This document shows, piece after piece, positions 11,804 through 23,900 of a DNA stretch of 64,000 nucleotides. The notes under the pieces are model-generated. The model worked only from the letters and a program-made list of their open reading frames with translations, made no database searches and was not told the DNA's origin. The translations under genes and the position numbers were made by a program. The DNA is from Isoetes taiwanensis (Eukaryota > Streptophyta > Lycopodiopsida > Isoetales > Isoetaceae): NCBI GenBank assembly GCA_021234155.1, contig JAJEKV010000039.1, positions 5,748,745-5,812,744 of the forward strand, in the 5' to 3' direction. Each line of letters starts with the position of its first letter. The first letter of the stretch is position 1.

Positions 11804-12274
11804 TGTACAAAAGCAATAATCTACCATGAGCCTTACAGCATCAAAACCTGCATCCATGGAAATCATCGCATAATAAGATGGGCTCATATATGAGCAAAGG
11901 AAGACCCCTCTAAAAAGATTGACCACCCCAGAGTCAAGTTTGTTTTTCTCCAACGTTGGACAAATGTTAATCTCTACATATATAGAACGTTGGCTTCAAA
12001 CACCTGCTGCAAACTGTTTATCCAGATGTGCTAAAGTAAATGCAATATCCCTGTATATCCACCGTAATAATTCTCGGAAGAAGGTGATCCAACTATGCAT
12101 TATATTTGTAGGCTTAGATGACTATTAGCAATGAAATGGTTAAGCTGCTGGACTCCTGCTAAAAACATAAAAAGCCTTATGCAACAGGGGTACCTTAGGA
12201 CATGATCTTGAGAAGTGTCTATTGCAACTGGTGGCATCCGTTAGAGATTCGTGCGCAATTGTCCGGAGCTAGCC

Positions 12275-12349
12275 ATGGAGCAAAAAGCTCTGGTTCTGTC
12301 CCTGCTCGCCGAAATGGAGGCGGAAATTCGCCAGCTACAAGTGCCTTGA
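12275..12349 (+). other. Short 24-codon plus-strand reading frame at a fragment junction
   Basis: MEQKALVLSLLAEMEAEIRQ begins here and stops four codons later, at the point where the CHUP1-like fragment (opposite strand) begins. It looks like the start of an alpha-helical coding region joined head-on to the other capture. No family was recognised. Confidence 0.25.
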
Positions 12350-12352
12350 AGT

Positions 12353-12483
12353 AGTAAAAATTCTCTTAAAGGTTCCTTCTCAGGTGCAGATCCAAGAGCA
12401 TCTAACTCAGCCATTACCCTTGTCATGTATTGCTGTGCTAATTTGACAGATGCTAGCTTAATCTGCAGATCATGGACAATCAA
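12353..12483 (-). pseudogene. Captured CHUP1-like exon fragment
   Basis: On the minus strand the reading KLASVKLAQQYMTRVMAELD, then EKEPLREFLLLQG, resembles the C-terminal conserved region of CHUP1/IPGA1-type plant proteins. In those proteins the segment REFLLLQG precedes an exon border. The similarity stops exactly after LLLQG, where unrelated sequence is joined, which supports exon-wise capture. The fragment alone cannot act in chloroplast positioning, the role of CHUP1. Confidence 0.55.
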
Positions 12484-13043
12484 CTTAGAAACTTCTGTTT
12501 GAAAAGATTAGAAGGACCCTCACTCAACAAGAATTTATTCTTGAACAAAATTCATGCTCATACCTTGCCAATTAATCCAGAGTCTAACATCCAGTATGTT
12601 GGGATATTAAATTCCTTGGGGTACACTTTGTTCTACCTTGCAAAGTGAACAAAAGGAACTGCATGAAACAAAAGATTTCCATTTCTTCATATCAGTATGG
12701 CAGTAAGCTAGTGCATGGAAATGCTTCAGCAAGGCAGGTGAATAGTTAAGCCATTTAGTTTTTTCTAAACCATGCAGCATAGGAACAAAGCGCATTGTCC
12801 TAGCCATACAATTACACTGGGTTCTTCAGAATTCTGTCGTATTAGCTGTGCCAATTCATTTTTACGGCAGTATGATGCATATTCCGGTGTTTAAAAACAA
12901 AAAGAGAAGTCAATTGTATAAGTAATGCCTAAATCACAAGTGTTCAGATCTTGTGTTGATAACTTACTTTTCTGTTCCTACACAAATACAAGGTTTAGCA
13001 CAGAATGCTGTGTTTAAGAGACAATTAAATGACAATCAGGTAC

Positions 13044-13918
13044 CTGATGCATGTAGCTACGAAACAGCTCATTCTGTTTCTTTACTCTTTGGACAAACCT
13101 CTTTGGTGCTATTACGCCAGTCTTCTTCTTTTGAGAGTTTATCTGTGGAAAAAAGAAACATTAAAAGCTTTCACTAACAGACTGAATTTCAAGACTGCCA
13201 ACTCCTAGGTAAAGGCACGTAAGATGTGCTTAGACTTTGATTTTTTATCAAAAGATGGTAACTGACTTCTTAGTTTCAAACCTTCCAAGAACATGAATCC
13301 TGTACATAAACAACTGTGAGAAGTAAATACCTGCGTAAACAGCTCTGCCAAACATGTCAGTAAGTTCTCTTCTGGTTCTCCTAATGCCTTGCTACCCCTG
13401 TAATATTCTAAAAGTTGTTCCCTAAATGGTACACAGAAATATAAAGCCTGCAAATAGCAAATCGACGGTTGGAATATGCCAGCTTAGGACATGTTCATGT
13501 ACACCATTTTCAAAGTCTTCCAAATAAACCGTAATGCTAAGCAAGAAAGTCCTGCCTTCGACTCAAATGCCTTTTTAAATCAATAGAAAGATTTGTCACG
13601 TTACGAAGGTACAAAACGGAGTTAAAATGGATCTGTGTGAGAATAACCAGGTATAGCTATCTCAGTTTATTAAGCCATTTGTCAGGTAAATAAAATCGAA
13701 ATCGTTTGGCCTAAACTTCAGGGAATTCTCAAATCGTTTTTCCCATAAAATTCAAATCGACAGGGAAGATCCACCAATTAAACAGAAGAATGGAGACTAA
13801 CCTGAAGGACACTATTGCAAAACCATGTGTTGCCGAAATTCTCCAATCAAGAATACCGTTCACCTTCTGGGAACTGATCTCCCAGCGCCTTCTCTAACTT
13901 TGAGCCAGAGGCTCCCAT
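13044..13918 (-). pseudogene. Captured UBP3/UBP4-like deubiquitinase, exons 1-3, catalytically dead
   Basis: Three exons are readable on the minus strand. 13918-13802 encodes [20 protein letters not shown] and continues to ENFGNTWFCNSVLQ. 13447-13331 encodes [16 protein letters not shown] and [14 protein letters not shown]. 13142-13044 encodes [15 protein letters not shown] and [10 protein letters not shown]. All junctions have GT-AG borders in consistent phase. This is the N-terminal part of the plant UBP3/UBP4 ubiquitin-specific protease. Two lesions are seen: a TGA stop after GERYS, and Trp in place of the catalytic Cys (family GNTCYCNS, here GNTWFCNS). The histidine-box half is absent. 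Intron retention shows DNA-level capture by the Helitron, not retroposition. Confidence 0.85.
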
Positions 13919-14465
13919 GACCATATGACCATATGTCACCACGTAGTTTAAACGGGACCCTAAACAGGAGAGCCAATTCCGGTGAAACCCTAAAACATAA
14001 TAGAGTACCAAAAAGCGAATTGAGCTATTTGGGTTATGGCCGATCAATCGAATTTAAGCGCCAGAGCAGATAGATCAGTAAAATGATGCGAGGTTTGAGA
14101 TGGAGAAATATAGCAAGAACAAGGGTTAAGACACAGGAAATTGGGCAGGAAAAACTTCACACGGTTAGAACAAGAGGGAGAAGAGGGAGCCGGAATGGTG
14201 CATGCGAAAAATCTACCACGACTCCTCAATAACCGCAATCAAAACAATTTTGAAAGCATCTCGACCGTCGGTTTAATTTAACGGCCAAGATCGCGTGCAC
14301 AGATTATCCTAAAACTCCTTTATTACTATATATAGATGTTATACCGTAATTCTTGGATTGGATCAAGCCCTAATTTGAATGGTCAAGATCATCTGAGTGC
14401 ATCCGAAGGCCGAGATTTATTGCACGACTTACCACCACCATGATTGGTCGTACTTTGATCTCTTA
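13919..14465 (-). other. Upstream flank captured with the UBP-like gene, then Helitron spacer
   Basis: The sequence directly upstream of the UBP start codon (to about 14280) may be the gene's 5' UTR and promoter. It has no coding potential. An AT-rich TATATATAG lies near 14328. From about 14465 the polypurine tract begins. Confidence 0.35.
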
Positions 14466-16135
14466 AGGGGAAAGGGTAAAGGAAAAAGGGGGGAAAGGAA
14501 CAGGGAAGAGACAAGAGAGAATGTGAAGGGCAAAAAGGCACGGGAAAAGGGAGAAAAGCAAAGGGAAAAGGGTGGGGATAAGAGAAGAGAAAAAGACATG
14601 AAAAAATGAAAAAGGGAAAGAGGAAAGAAGAGGGAAGGGGGAAAAGGTACCTGGGGAAAGGGCACGAGGGAAAAGAGAAGAGGTAAAGTGGTAAAGGGAA
14701 GAGGAAAGGGCAAGGGAAAAAAAGGAAGAAGGAAAGATTGAAGAAAGGGAAAAAGGGAGGAAAAAAATGGAAGAAAAAAAGGGCATGGGAAAAGGGAGAA
14801 AAAGAGAAGCGTTGAAGAAAGAGGAAAAAGGAAGGGAAAAATGGCAAAGGAAAAGAAAAGGAAAAGAAAAAGGAAAAAGAAAAAGAGAGAGGGAAATGAA
14901 AGGAAAAAAGCACATCGAGAAAAGGGGAAGAGTAAAAGGTTGGAAAATGAGGAAGAGGGAAGGGAAAAGGGAGAAAAAGAAAAGGATGGGGAAAAGGGAA
15001 GAAATAAGGGAAAGTGAGAAGAAAGAAAAAGGAAAGGGAAAGGGAGAAAGGGAACTTGAAAAAAAGGCATGAGAAAAAGGGAAAAAGGTAAACAAGAAAA
15101 GGGAAGGGGGAAAGGGCATGAGATAAAAGGGAAGAGGAAAATGGCCGAGAAATAGAAAAAAGAAAATAAAAAAAAGGGGGATGAGAGAAAGAGTGGGAAA
15201 AAGAGGAAAATGAGTATAGGAAAATAAGAAAAGAAAACAAATATGGAAAGGCATGGGAAAAGGGAAAAAGAAAAGGAAAGGAAGTAAAAAGGAAACGAGG
15301 AAAGGATCGGGAAAGGAGGAAAACAAGAAAAAAATCCATTAGGAAACGGAAAAGGGAAGGGAAGCGGGGGAGCAGAGGGAAAAGGGGAACAAAACATGGG
15401 AAAAGGAAAAGTGAAAAGAAAAAGGAAGGGAAAAAATAAGAAAAAATCGTACGGGAAAAAGAGAAATGGGAAAGGGTGGGAAAATGAGGAAAAGGAAAGC
15501 ACAGGAAAAATGGAAAGAAGAAAGGGAAGGGAAAAAGGGCGTAAGAGAAGAGAAATGGAAAAGAATAAAGGAGGGAAAAGGGGAAAAAGGGGAGAGGGCA
15601 CGGGAAAAAGGAAAAGAGGAAAATAGGAAAAGGGAAGAGAAAAAGGGAACATAGAAAACGGGAAGGGAGAAAGGGTGAGGAGATGGGAAAAGGGAAGGTA
15701 AAAAGGGCATGGAAAATGGGAGGGGAAAAAGAAACAAGGAGGAGAAAAAGGCACCCAAAAAAAGGAAGAGTGAAAGGCTGGGAAATGGAGGAAAATATAA
15801 GGGAAAATAGGCATGGAAAAAAGTGAAAGACTAAAAGATTGAGGAAAAGGGAAGGCATGGAAAAAGGGTAGGGAAAAGAGAAGGCATGGAAAAAGGTGAA
15901 GGGAAAAGGAGAAGGGCATGGAAAAAGGAGGAAAGGGTGAGGAAAGGAGAAAAAGGAAAGGGAAAAAGGTTATCGGAAAAAGGGAAGAGAGAAAGGAAGG
16001 AAAGGGGTGGGGAAACAAGGAAGCATATGAAAAAAAAACAGGAAAAAACTGAAAAGAAAAAGAAAAGTGTATTGAAAATAAGAAAAAGTGAAATACGGGA
16101 TAGAGCAAAAGGGAAAGAGAAACAGAATGGGAAAG
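14465..16135 (+). repeat. 1.7-kb polypurine tract of Helitron A
   Basis: The plus strand is almost entirely A and G, made of variants of GGGAAAAGG and GGAAAAAGG with rare C or T. Long open frames on both strands (Lys/Gly/Glu/Arg-rich or Phe/Ser/Pro/Leu-rich) result from the lack of stop codons in such DNA and are not genes. A similar tract sits at the same place, just before the 3' hairpin, in Helitron B. Confidence 0.92.
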
Positions 16136-16187
16136 GTATAGGGCTTTTCTCACTGCAGCCCAAAACATTTACGGGCTCTCAACTTAT

Positions 16188-16219
16188 GCCCAGCAACGCT
16201 GGGTATATACCATTACTAG
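16188..16219 (+). other. 3' terminal hairpin and CTAG end of Helitron A
   Basis: GCCCAGC-AAC-GCTGGG is followed by 15-16 nt ending in CTAG, then the target T. This matches the known Helitron terminator layout (hairpin about 10-15 nt before CTRR). Confidence 0.88.
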
Positions 16220-17157
16220 TTCTTTGCTAACATTATATTATAAGGAGTTTTCATTTTTGTTCCAAGTTCAAACCAAAAGAATTTCTTTTGAACTTTCTCA
16301 ACCTTTTTTCCAATCTCCAATGCCAATCCAAGATCCCATACTTCACATCCATATAAAACCACAGATTGCACCAGTATCATATAAAGCATTCTTTTCAAGC
16401 TAAAATTCCATCTCTCTGCTTTGGCACATCTACGTTGCATTGCATATAGTGCTTCAAGGCCACCATTTACTCCTTGCTCCACTGCTATTCCAATTTGGAG
16501 TCTTATCCATTAATATCCCAATGTACATGTAGCTATCGGTAATTTCTACAAGTTCATCTTGGTATTAGAACTTTAAATGGTCAGCCTTGTTTTCAACAAA
16601 CACAATCACTTTGGTCTAACTCATATTGGCTTGCATGCCTTTTGCATCACAAAATAATGAAAGCATATCCAAATGCCTTTGCAATCCCTATATACTCCTA
16701 GATAGCAACACCACATCATCAACATATAAAAGTGGCATAAGAACATACCCATTCATAGCGTCCCATCTCCCCCATGGTCCCGCATCCAACATTCAAGTTG
16801 GTCTATAAAAAGATCAAATAATGTAGGTGGCAAAGGACACCTCTGTTTTACTCCCACATTGCTTTCCACAAAATCATTACAAAATTCTACCTATGAAAGG
16901 GACAATTGAACCAAAAACTTTTCATATAACTTTTCAACTGCTTATTCGTATTCAACAAGAATAGTTAAATCACTCATTCTTTCCCATAGATTTTTTCTGT
17001 TCACCATATTAAAAGCCTTCGAGAACTCAACAAAAGCATCGTATAGGGCTTCTTTTTCCCAATAACGAAATCCATCATTGCGCTCTAGTGACCAAATGGT
17101 CAATAGTGGACCCTTTGAGTTTGAACTCGGCTTGTCCAACTGTTCCAGCATTATTAT
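16220..17157 (-). mobile_element. LINE C, 5' remainder (RT fragments)
   Basis: The minus-strand readings contain AEIWNF-like KAERWNFSLKRMLYMILVQS and VVLYGCEVWDLGLALEIGKK (post-RT connection; the same blocks are in LINE A and B). Near 17030 AFVEFSKAFNMVNRKNLWER is the RT motif A block (normally ...DFSKAFD.VNR). Multiple stops make it dead. The 5' end of the similarity lies at a GA-rich stretch (17165-17205). Confidence 0.75.
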
Positions 17158-17966
17158 CCAATGCTAGAGAGAGAGGGGGAGGGAGGGAGGGAGAGCTCTC
17201 CACATGAGCGCAGCATTTGTGGAAGAGGGGGCGAGAGAGAAGTGAGAGTGGGAAAAACCCACTCTCACCTTTTCATATGTAAGAGATGATTTATGGCTTA
17301 AGTAGCCCGTGGATCGTTCCACACTGGCCCACACCAATTAAGCTTTTTCCCTTCTATTTTTTCCTAGCAAGGTATACCGTGAGGAGTGCGAATTTTTGGA
17401 GGGTTTTTCTAAGAAGGGTTTAGAGGGTTTATTAGATTGTGTCTTCTTTTTTTTAATTTTGTCAATGGTTCTGAGGTATAAAAGATGCACTTCTAGGCTA
17501 CATATTATAATAAATATAACTACACCAAAGTAGTATATTGTCCATACCATTATAATAAGTACACCATACTCCTTACTATGTTATGTCCATACATCATACT
17601 GCCCATACTATTATAATAAATATAACTGCCTTAATGTTCATACTATTGTTACCATGTCCACAGTATAAGCATAGAAAGAGAGAGCATTGTAAAGCAAATT
17701 GTTTGAAGTAAACAACGGAAGCCAAAACACTATGAGAAACAATAATGTTATGAAAATACAGCCACAAGAAGTCGTCATCCTTCTTCACACTCATCATCTA
17801 CAAGCAGACAACGTCGACATCTCCTTTCCACTTGAATTGGGGATTCCCTTGTTGACAATAGTGATGCTACTGATTTTGCATACACAGGAAGAATGCTAAT
17901 ACGTAAAAAATGTTAAGTAGCATTGACATAAATGCTAAAAAATTACAGTAGAAAAAAACAAACATA
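17158..17966. other. Non-coding interval; GA-rich start
   Basis: The interval starts with (GA)n and (GGGA)n runs (17165-17205). The rest is AT-rich with short repeated phrases such as CCATACTATTATAATAA (near 17605). No gene was recognised. Confidence 0.5.
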
Positions 17967-20900
17967 CTATGAAGGTTCTTCATCTTCCTCTGCCATTTCG
18001 TCGTCTGAATCCTCGGGATGATCAATGTTCCTTTCATCAAACTTTTGTGAAACACTTGCTAAGGCTGATAGACGAGATGCCTTTACATGTTCCACTAACA
18101 GTTTATCATTGTCCAATCCATAGCAGTGACGAGATAAAATAGTAGATGCTACCAATGCTGAACATGTGCCACTAAGTATGTCCAATACCAAGCATTCTCT
18201 TGGACTAAAATTCTCAATAATAAACTCCATGAAAGGAATGGACTTCTCGGTGGATTTCCTACCAGGCGCTGCTGTAAGTTTACTGCCTTCCATGAAGAAA
18301 TGAGCAAGAGATTGCTTGGAGATTGAAAGACGTTTGTCTGAAATGGACAAATATTAATAAAACATGAAACCAGATAGAGTAAAATTAAGATAAACATAAA
18401 ATAAATATACATGAAATAAGATAGCTTATAATGCAATAGATAAAATTGAAGATCACTTACTTGAAAACTGAACATTACTCTGAATGCTTGGTGAAGTACC
18501 CTTTCTTGACCATACAGTCACTAGCAATACGTTGCTTGTGAACTTCCCAATTCTGTCCATGTATCCAAAAGGGACATCCTGATGCAAGTAGTAAGTTCTA
18601 AAGGGCTCCAAGCATTTTAATCTTGCCTCTTTCTCCACTATTCTTGCTTGTCTAACTGAAGAAATGGAGACCAACCATCCATCATCATCAAGGCACAATG
18701 TGCCGAACGAGAAAGAGGCTTGGATTAAAGAAGTGTTGCATACGTTCCATGGAGGAATCTCAAAATCTTCCCCGTCTAACATGTTATTTGTAGGGAAATC
18801 AATAATTATTAACTCAAACCCCCAATTCTTAGGCAAGGTCCTAGACACAACTAGAAGAGATAGGAAAGAATAGAACAGACTAGAGGATTCAGCTCAAGAG
18901 AACGCCGATAAGAGAATAGTGGAAAAAGAGAAGAATATATAGGATATACGATCCAGAACGTCCCTTGCCAAAGAATGATGGTTCTATTGCGAATGCTTCG
19001 CAATAGAACCATGACATTCCTGACATTACCACCTCTCTTGTACTCATGCAACTTCCTAGCATTTCTCTTTGCAAAATCTCTAACATTTTAAAAAATTGGA
19101 GCTTCTACCTTCTTTGAATATTGTTCATACGTACGCAAAATGTCTCCACAATGCAATTCAAGCGAAGTGTTTGTAATCACCTTGGCAATGTCAAAATGTT
19201 GGACATCTTCCTCTGAAATAGCCTCGGATAAATCCAAATCAATTGCTGCAGTAGCTGCCACATGTTTAAGAAAGTGTCACACGTTTGTTCAAGATCTATA
19301 TTCACATGAATGCAAAAAAATAAGTAAAATTAATTACCAGACACTTGTGACTTTTCTTGATTTTTTCTCTTTCTTTTCACATCTCTTTTATCGATTGGAG
19401 CATCCAAACTTCTTTTTATCGTTTCACTAGAATCCACTTTGCTCTTGAGCTTTGAAACTTTCACATTTGCCTTATACTCTTCCTCCTCACTTAATGGATA
19501 TTCTCCACTAGCAAAATTTATCCACCAAGGACAATTTTGAGCTTCATAATCACTTAGACCACCTGGCCTATCCAAGTTCCCCTTCTTTGAGTACATGGAA
19601 TTTTCATCTGTGGACTTCCAATATTCCAATTCAGTTGGAAGATTTGCTAAAAAAATTTCACTGAGAATGTGTTTGTAATATCTGCAAAATTGCCCATAAC
19701 ATTTAGACGGATTCTTACAAGAGAAATAAATGCAGAAACTTTTATCCTGTAGACTACTCTTCTTGAACTTCTATCTATCTCATAGGAAGAGACAAGAGCT
19801 GTAGTTGCAGACATATGTTTGTGATATGGCTTGAAGATATTGTCTCTGTTGATATGTTGCAGAAGTCTCAGTGAAGACTTCACAAGACTTTTCAACCAAG
19901 TGCTCCAACCAAACTTCCTTTTTTATCCAGTCCTTAAAGCTTTTGTCACCCTTAGGGATCCCATACGTGCTGTGGATAGCAGATCCAGACGACATCCAAT
20001 GCACCCAATGATCTCTTATGTCATTGGGTACCTTAGCCTTCACCATGTCAAGCAACTTTTCAATGGACAATCGTGATGTTTTGGTGTCAAAATCAGCTCT
20101 AGTAACAGCATCTAACCAACTTGGACCCAATGCAGGATTGACTATGGCAAGCAACTTTCCCATTTTCTGTACCCATTTATCTTGGACCCTTCTTGTGGCT
20201 GCTGTCCGCAAGGCCTCTTTGTCATCATTATCTTTTGCTGCTGCCAATTCAACTGCCATCTGCTTATCCATTTGTCTCTATCTCAATCACAAGGACAATC
20301 CAATTTGTTATGAGCACACAAATGAGGACAATAAATTCAAAAGGGTTAATAAAGAAGTATGTCATGTAACCTGGAATAGTATCTTGCAGTAAGCCAGACG
20401 TGGTAGTTGATACCATTGTTCCGTGCCAGTGCTGGAAGAAGCATTATCTTTAATCTTCAATGTAGCCAGGTATTGAGGATCCAGTTTGGAAAAATATTGC
20501 TCTGGATTTGCTGTAGCAATTTTGTGGACACTATATATTGTATCCTTCATTGTGTTTTGAACAACACCATCTTCATTCAACCTAAAATGCACATGAAAAT
20601 CATCAACAAAATTCAAAACCATAACAATGCAAAACATGCAACCCACTTACTCGTTAACTCTATTGAGGGCCGAAATGAGTTGTTGTTGTATCCAATATAT
20701 AAAAAATAAATCCCCCCTAAAACCCCCTGTGGTTGGGTGCATATTCACACGGGGGGTGACTCCGGGCATCGAGAGCTATTGGATGGGCATATTCACGAGT
20801 TATGCTTTGATTTGGACCGTAGATAGCGATCCTCGTTTGTGGGGTATGCTCGTACAAGTTTTTTTATACTATATAGCAAGACTTGTGAAATACTATAAGG

Positions 20901-23900
20901 TTTGGTGCAATATACTTAATGATGTTGATTTCAAGCATGTATTATACCATTTTAGGCAATATAAAAAGGGCTCTCGCTACCCTACGTCACCCCCCGTGTG
21001 AATATGCACCCAAACCACAGGGGGTTTTAGGGGGGATTTAATTTTTATATATTGGATGTTAATGGTTTGTGTTGCAAAAAAAAAATTTTGGCCCCTTCGG
21101 GGCCTTAGGGACGTCACCCCCTCCTCCCATGTGAATATGTAGCATAATAACAGGGGGTTTTCTTTGTGTTTTTGTACGCTTTTCTCTAAGGTTTTCCTAT
21201 GATTTCTTGATGTATTCAAATGGATGTACTAATGCGTACATCTAGAGTGCACCATTTCTGAGCCATTGATTTTAGCCTTTTTTTTTTCAATGGTCAACAA
21301 TCAATGGCTCACAACAAAAGCCCTTTTTTTGTGCGTGTGGTGCATAATGGTCAACAACCAATGTCTCACAACAAAAGCCCTCTTTTTGTGTGTGTGGTGC
21401 ATAAGGGCACATGAAGGGCTTGAAAACTAATGGCTCACAACAAAAGCCCCTTTTTTGTGCGTGTGGTGCATAATGGTCAACACCTAATGGCTCACAACAA
21501 AAGCCCTCTTTTTGTGTGTGTGGTGCATAATGGGCACATGAAGGGCTTGAAGGGCGCATGTAGTGCAGTTTTCCCCCCGACAACACATTTCTTATCATAA
21601 CTTTTGATCCAGAGCTCTGTTTGAGATGACTTTTATTGCGTTGGAAAGCTCTCTTCGAGATCTTTTTGATAGTGTATGATATGGATATGTTTGGTTAAGT
21701 TATCTATGCTAAAACAGCAATGTTTCGGCCGGGTTTGGTAGGCTTTCACATCCTACCAACTGATTAATACATGATTGCGCTATTGGATATTGTTTTATGG
21801 CTCATTCCGAATGAAGCTTGCAAAAAATTACCATGCATTTTTAGATTTTGAGGCAGTTATTAAGCAATTCTAAGGCTTCTAGATCCTTGTGCTAACAAGC
21901 AGAAAAATTTTCCACTTTGGTTTCTCACCACAAGAATCCATGGAGGCCAAAGGCTGCTGTTAAATTCCCGTTGAAAAATGTTTGTGTATGGGTGTTGCAA
22001 ACTTTATGACTTTCAAAATAATGGGATCAATCTGTTCTATCTTTATGGTAACTTTTACTTATGTTCTATTTGTTTTATTGTGATGAAATTCAAAAGCTAC
22101 AGGTGATGAAAGCTTCAAATGAATTCTAGTTTTTTTCTGGTTTGAATTCTAAATTTTTTGTCACACCGGGGGGGACGTCCAACATATAAAAATAAAATTA
22201 AATCCCCCAACACATAACAACCAACACATAACAACCATTGACATTAACAACCAATACATAACTACCATTGACATTAATTAACACAACCATTGGGTCCAAC
22301 ACATTTAAATTAAAATCCCCCTTAAACCCCCTTTGGTTTGGGTGCATATTCACACGGGGGGTGACGTAGGGCAGCGAGAGCCCTCATAATTTTATTTTGC
22401 ACGTACGAAATCAACACCATATAGTATTCCGCTTGAAATCTTATAGTATTTTGCGAATCTTGTTATACATTATAGCAAATTTTGTACTTGCATACCCCAC
22501 AAACGAGGAACTTTACGTACGGTGTAGATTAAGGAATAAGGGGTGAATATGCCTATCCAACAGCTCTCGTTGCCCAGAGTCACCCCCCGTGTGAATATGC
22601 ACCCAAACCATAGGGGGTTTTAGAGGGATTTTAATTTAAAAGTGTTTTATGTAATGGTTTGTGTTGTCTAAAATTTTTTTTGCCCCTTCGGGGCCTTGGA
22701 GATGGACAACATAACAACAAAAAATGATATATAGCAATTGTGGAGCCTCAAAAAAGGTCAACAGGTTATTAAAGTAATTTAGAAGAGTTATCAATGGAAT
22801 AAAGAACATTTGATAAGAAGATGACCGTTAGGTCATGTCATGGGGATTGAACCCAGCATATCCTTGTGCTTTATTTTAACACTAACAACTTTGAATCAAA
22901 CAATTTAAACTTAATGACATGAAGTTTCAATAGTGCAAATGTGTTTTGCTTTAGCACTGCGGCCTTTGAGTCCAACCATTTAAACTCAATGAATGTGAAG
23001 CTACATAAAACTAGGCATTTGCTTGATAATAAGAATTTAATTTGAAACAGCTTTAAGCAAAGTGTGAACCTGCTCATTGCAACACGCCAAATTATATATG
23101 TTTCAAGCTTTCTTGCCAATTCTAGTCCCTAAACATTAGGCGGCCAACAGATAAGTCATGACTAAGATCCAAATGCGAGATGCATTAGTGAAAGGACAGA
23201 AAATGAAGAGGCACAAACAAAAATTTTAGAATTCAAACCAGAAAAAAACTAGAATTCATTTGAGGCTTTCATCACCTGTAGCTTTTGAATTTGATCACAA
23301 TAAAACAAATAGAACATAAGTAAAAGTTACCATAAAGATAGAGCAGATTGATCCCATTATTCTGAAAGTCATAAAGTTTGCAACACCCATACACAAACAT
23401 TTTTCAACTGGAATTTAACAGCAACCTTTGTCCTCCATGGATTCTTGTGGTGAGAAACCAAAGTGGGAAACTTTTCTGCTTGTTAGCACAAGGATCTAGA
23501 AGCCTTGGAATTTGCTTAATAACTGCCTCAAAATCTAAAAATGCATGGTAATTTTTTGCAAGCTTCATTCAGGATGAGCCATAAAACAATATCCAATAGC
23601 GCAATCCTGTATTAATCAGTTGGTAGGATGTGAAAGCCTACCAAACCCGGCCGAAAAATTGCTGTTTTAGCATAGATAACTTAACTAAACATATCCATAT
23701 CATACACTATCAAAAAGATCTCGGAGAGAGCTTTCCAAAGCAATAAAAATCATCTCAAACAGAGCTCTGAATCAAAAGTTATGATAAGAAATGTGTTGCC
23801 AGCGGGGAAACTGCACTACATGCGCCCTTCAAGCCCTTCATGTGCCCATTATGAACCACACACACAAAAAGAGGGCTTTTGTTGTGAGCCATTGGTTGTT

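Larger units (their letters stand above)
9488..16219 (+). mobile_element. Helitron A, non-autonomous, inserted in LINE C
   Basis: The element begins TCTTATATTATAA at 9488 and ends CTAG at 16219. A short hairpin (GCCCAGC, loop AAC, GCTGGG) lies 15 nt before the end. Removing it joins LINE sequence ...CATCCCA to TTCTTTGC..., which aligns with the uninterrupted LINE at 45840-45860. Insertion was therefore between A and T with no target duplication, as for classical Helitrons. No Rep/helicase gene is present, so it is non-autonomous. It carries gene fragments in one orientation (11.6-13.9 kb), internal repeats and a 1.7-kb polypurine tract. Its first bases match those of Helitron B (41804), so both belong to one family. 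Confidence 0.88.

Noticed and set aside
14389-16230. Open frames of up to 579 codons on both strands
   Set aside because: They lie in polypurine DNA, where stop codons are almost absent. The proteins are Phe/Ser/Pro/Leu or Lys/Gly/Glu only, in several overlapping frames.
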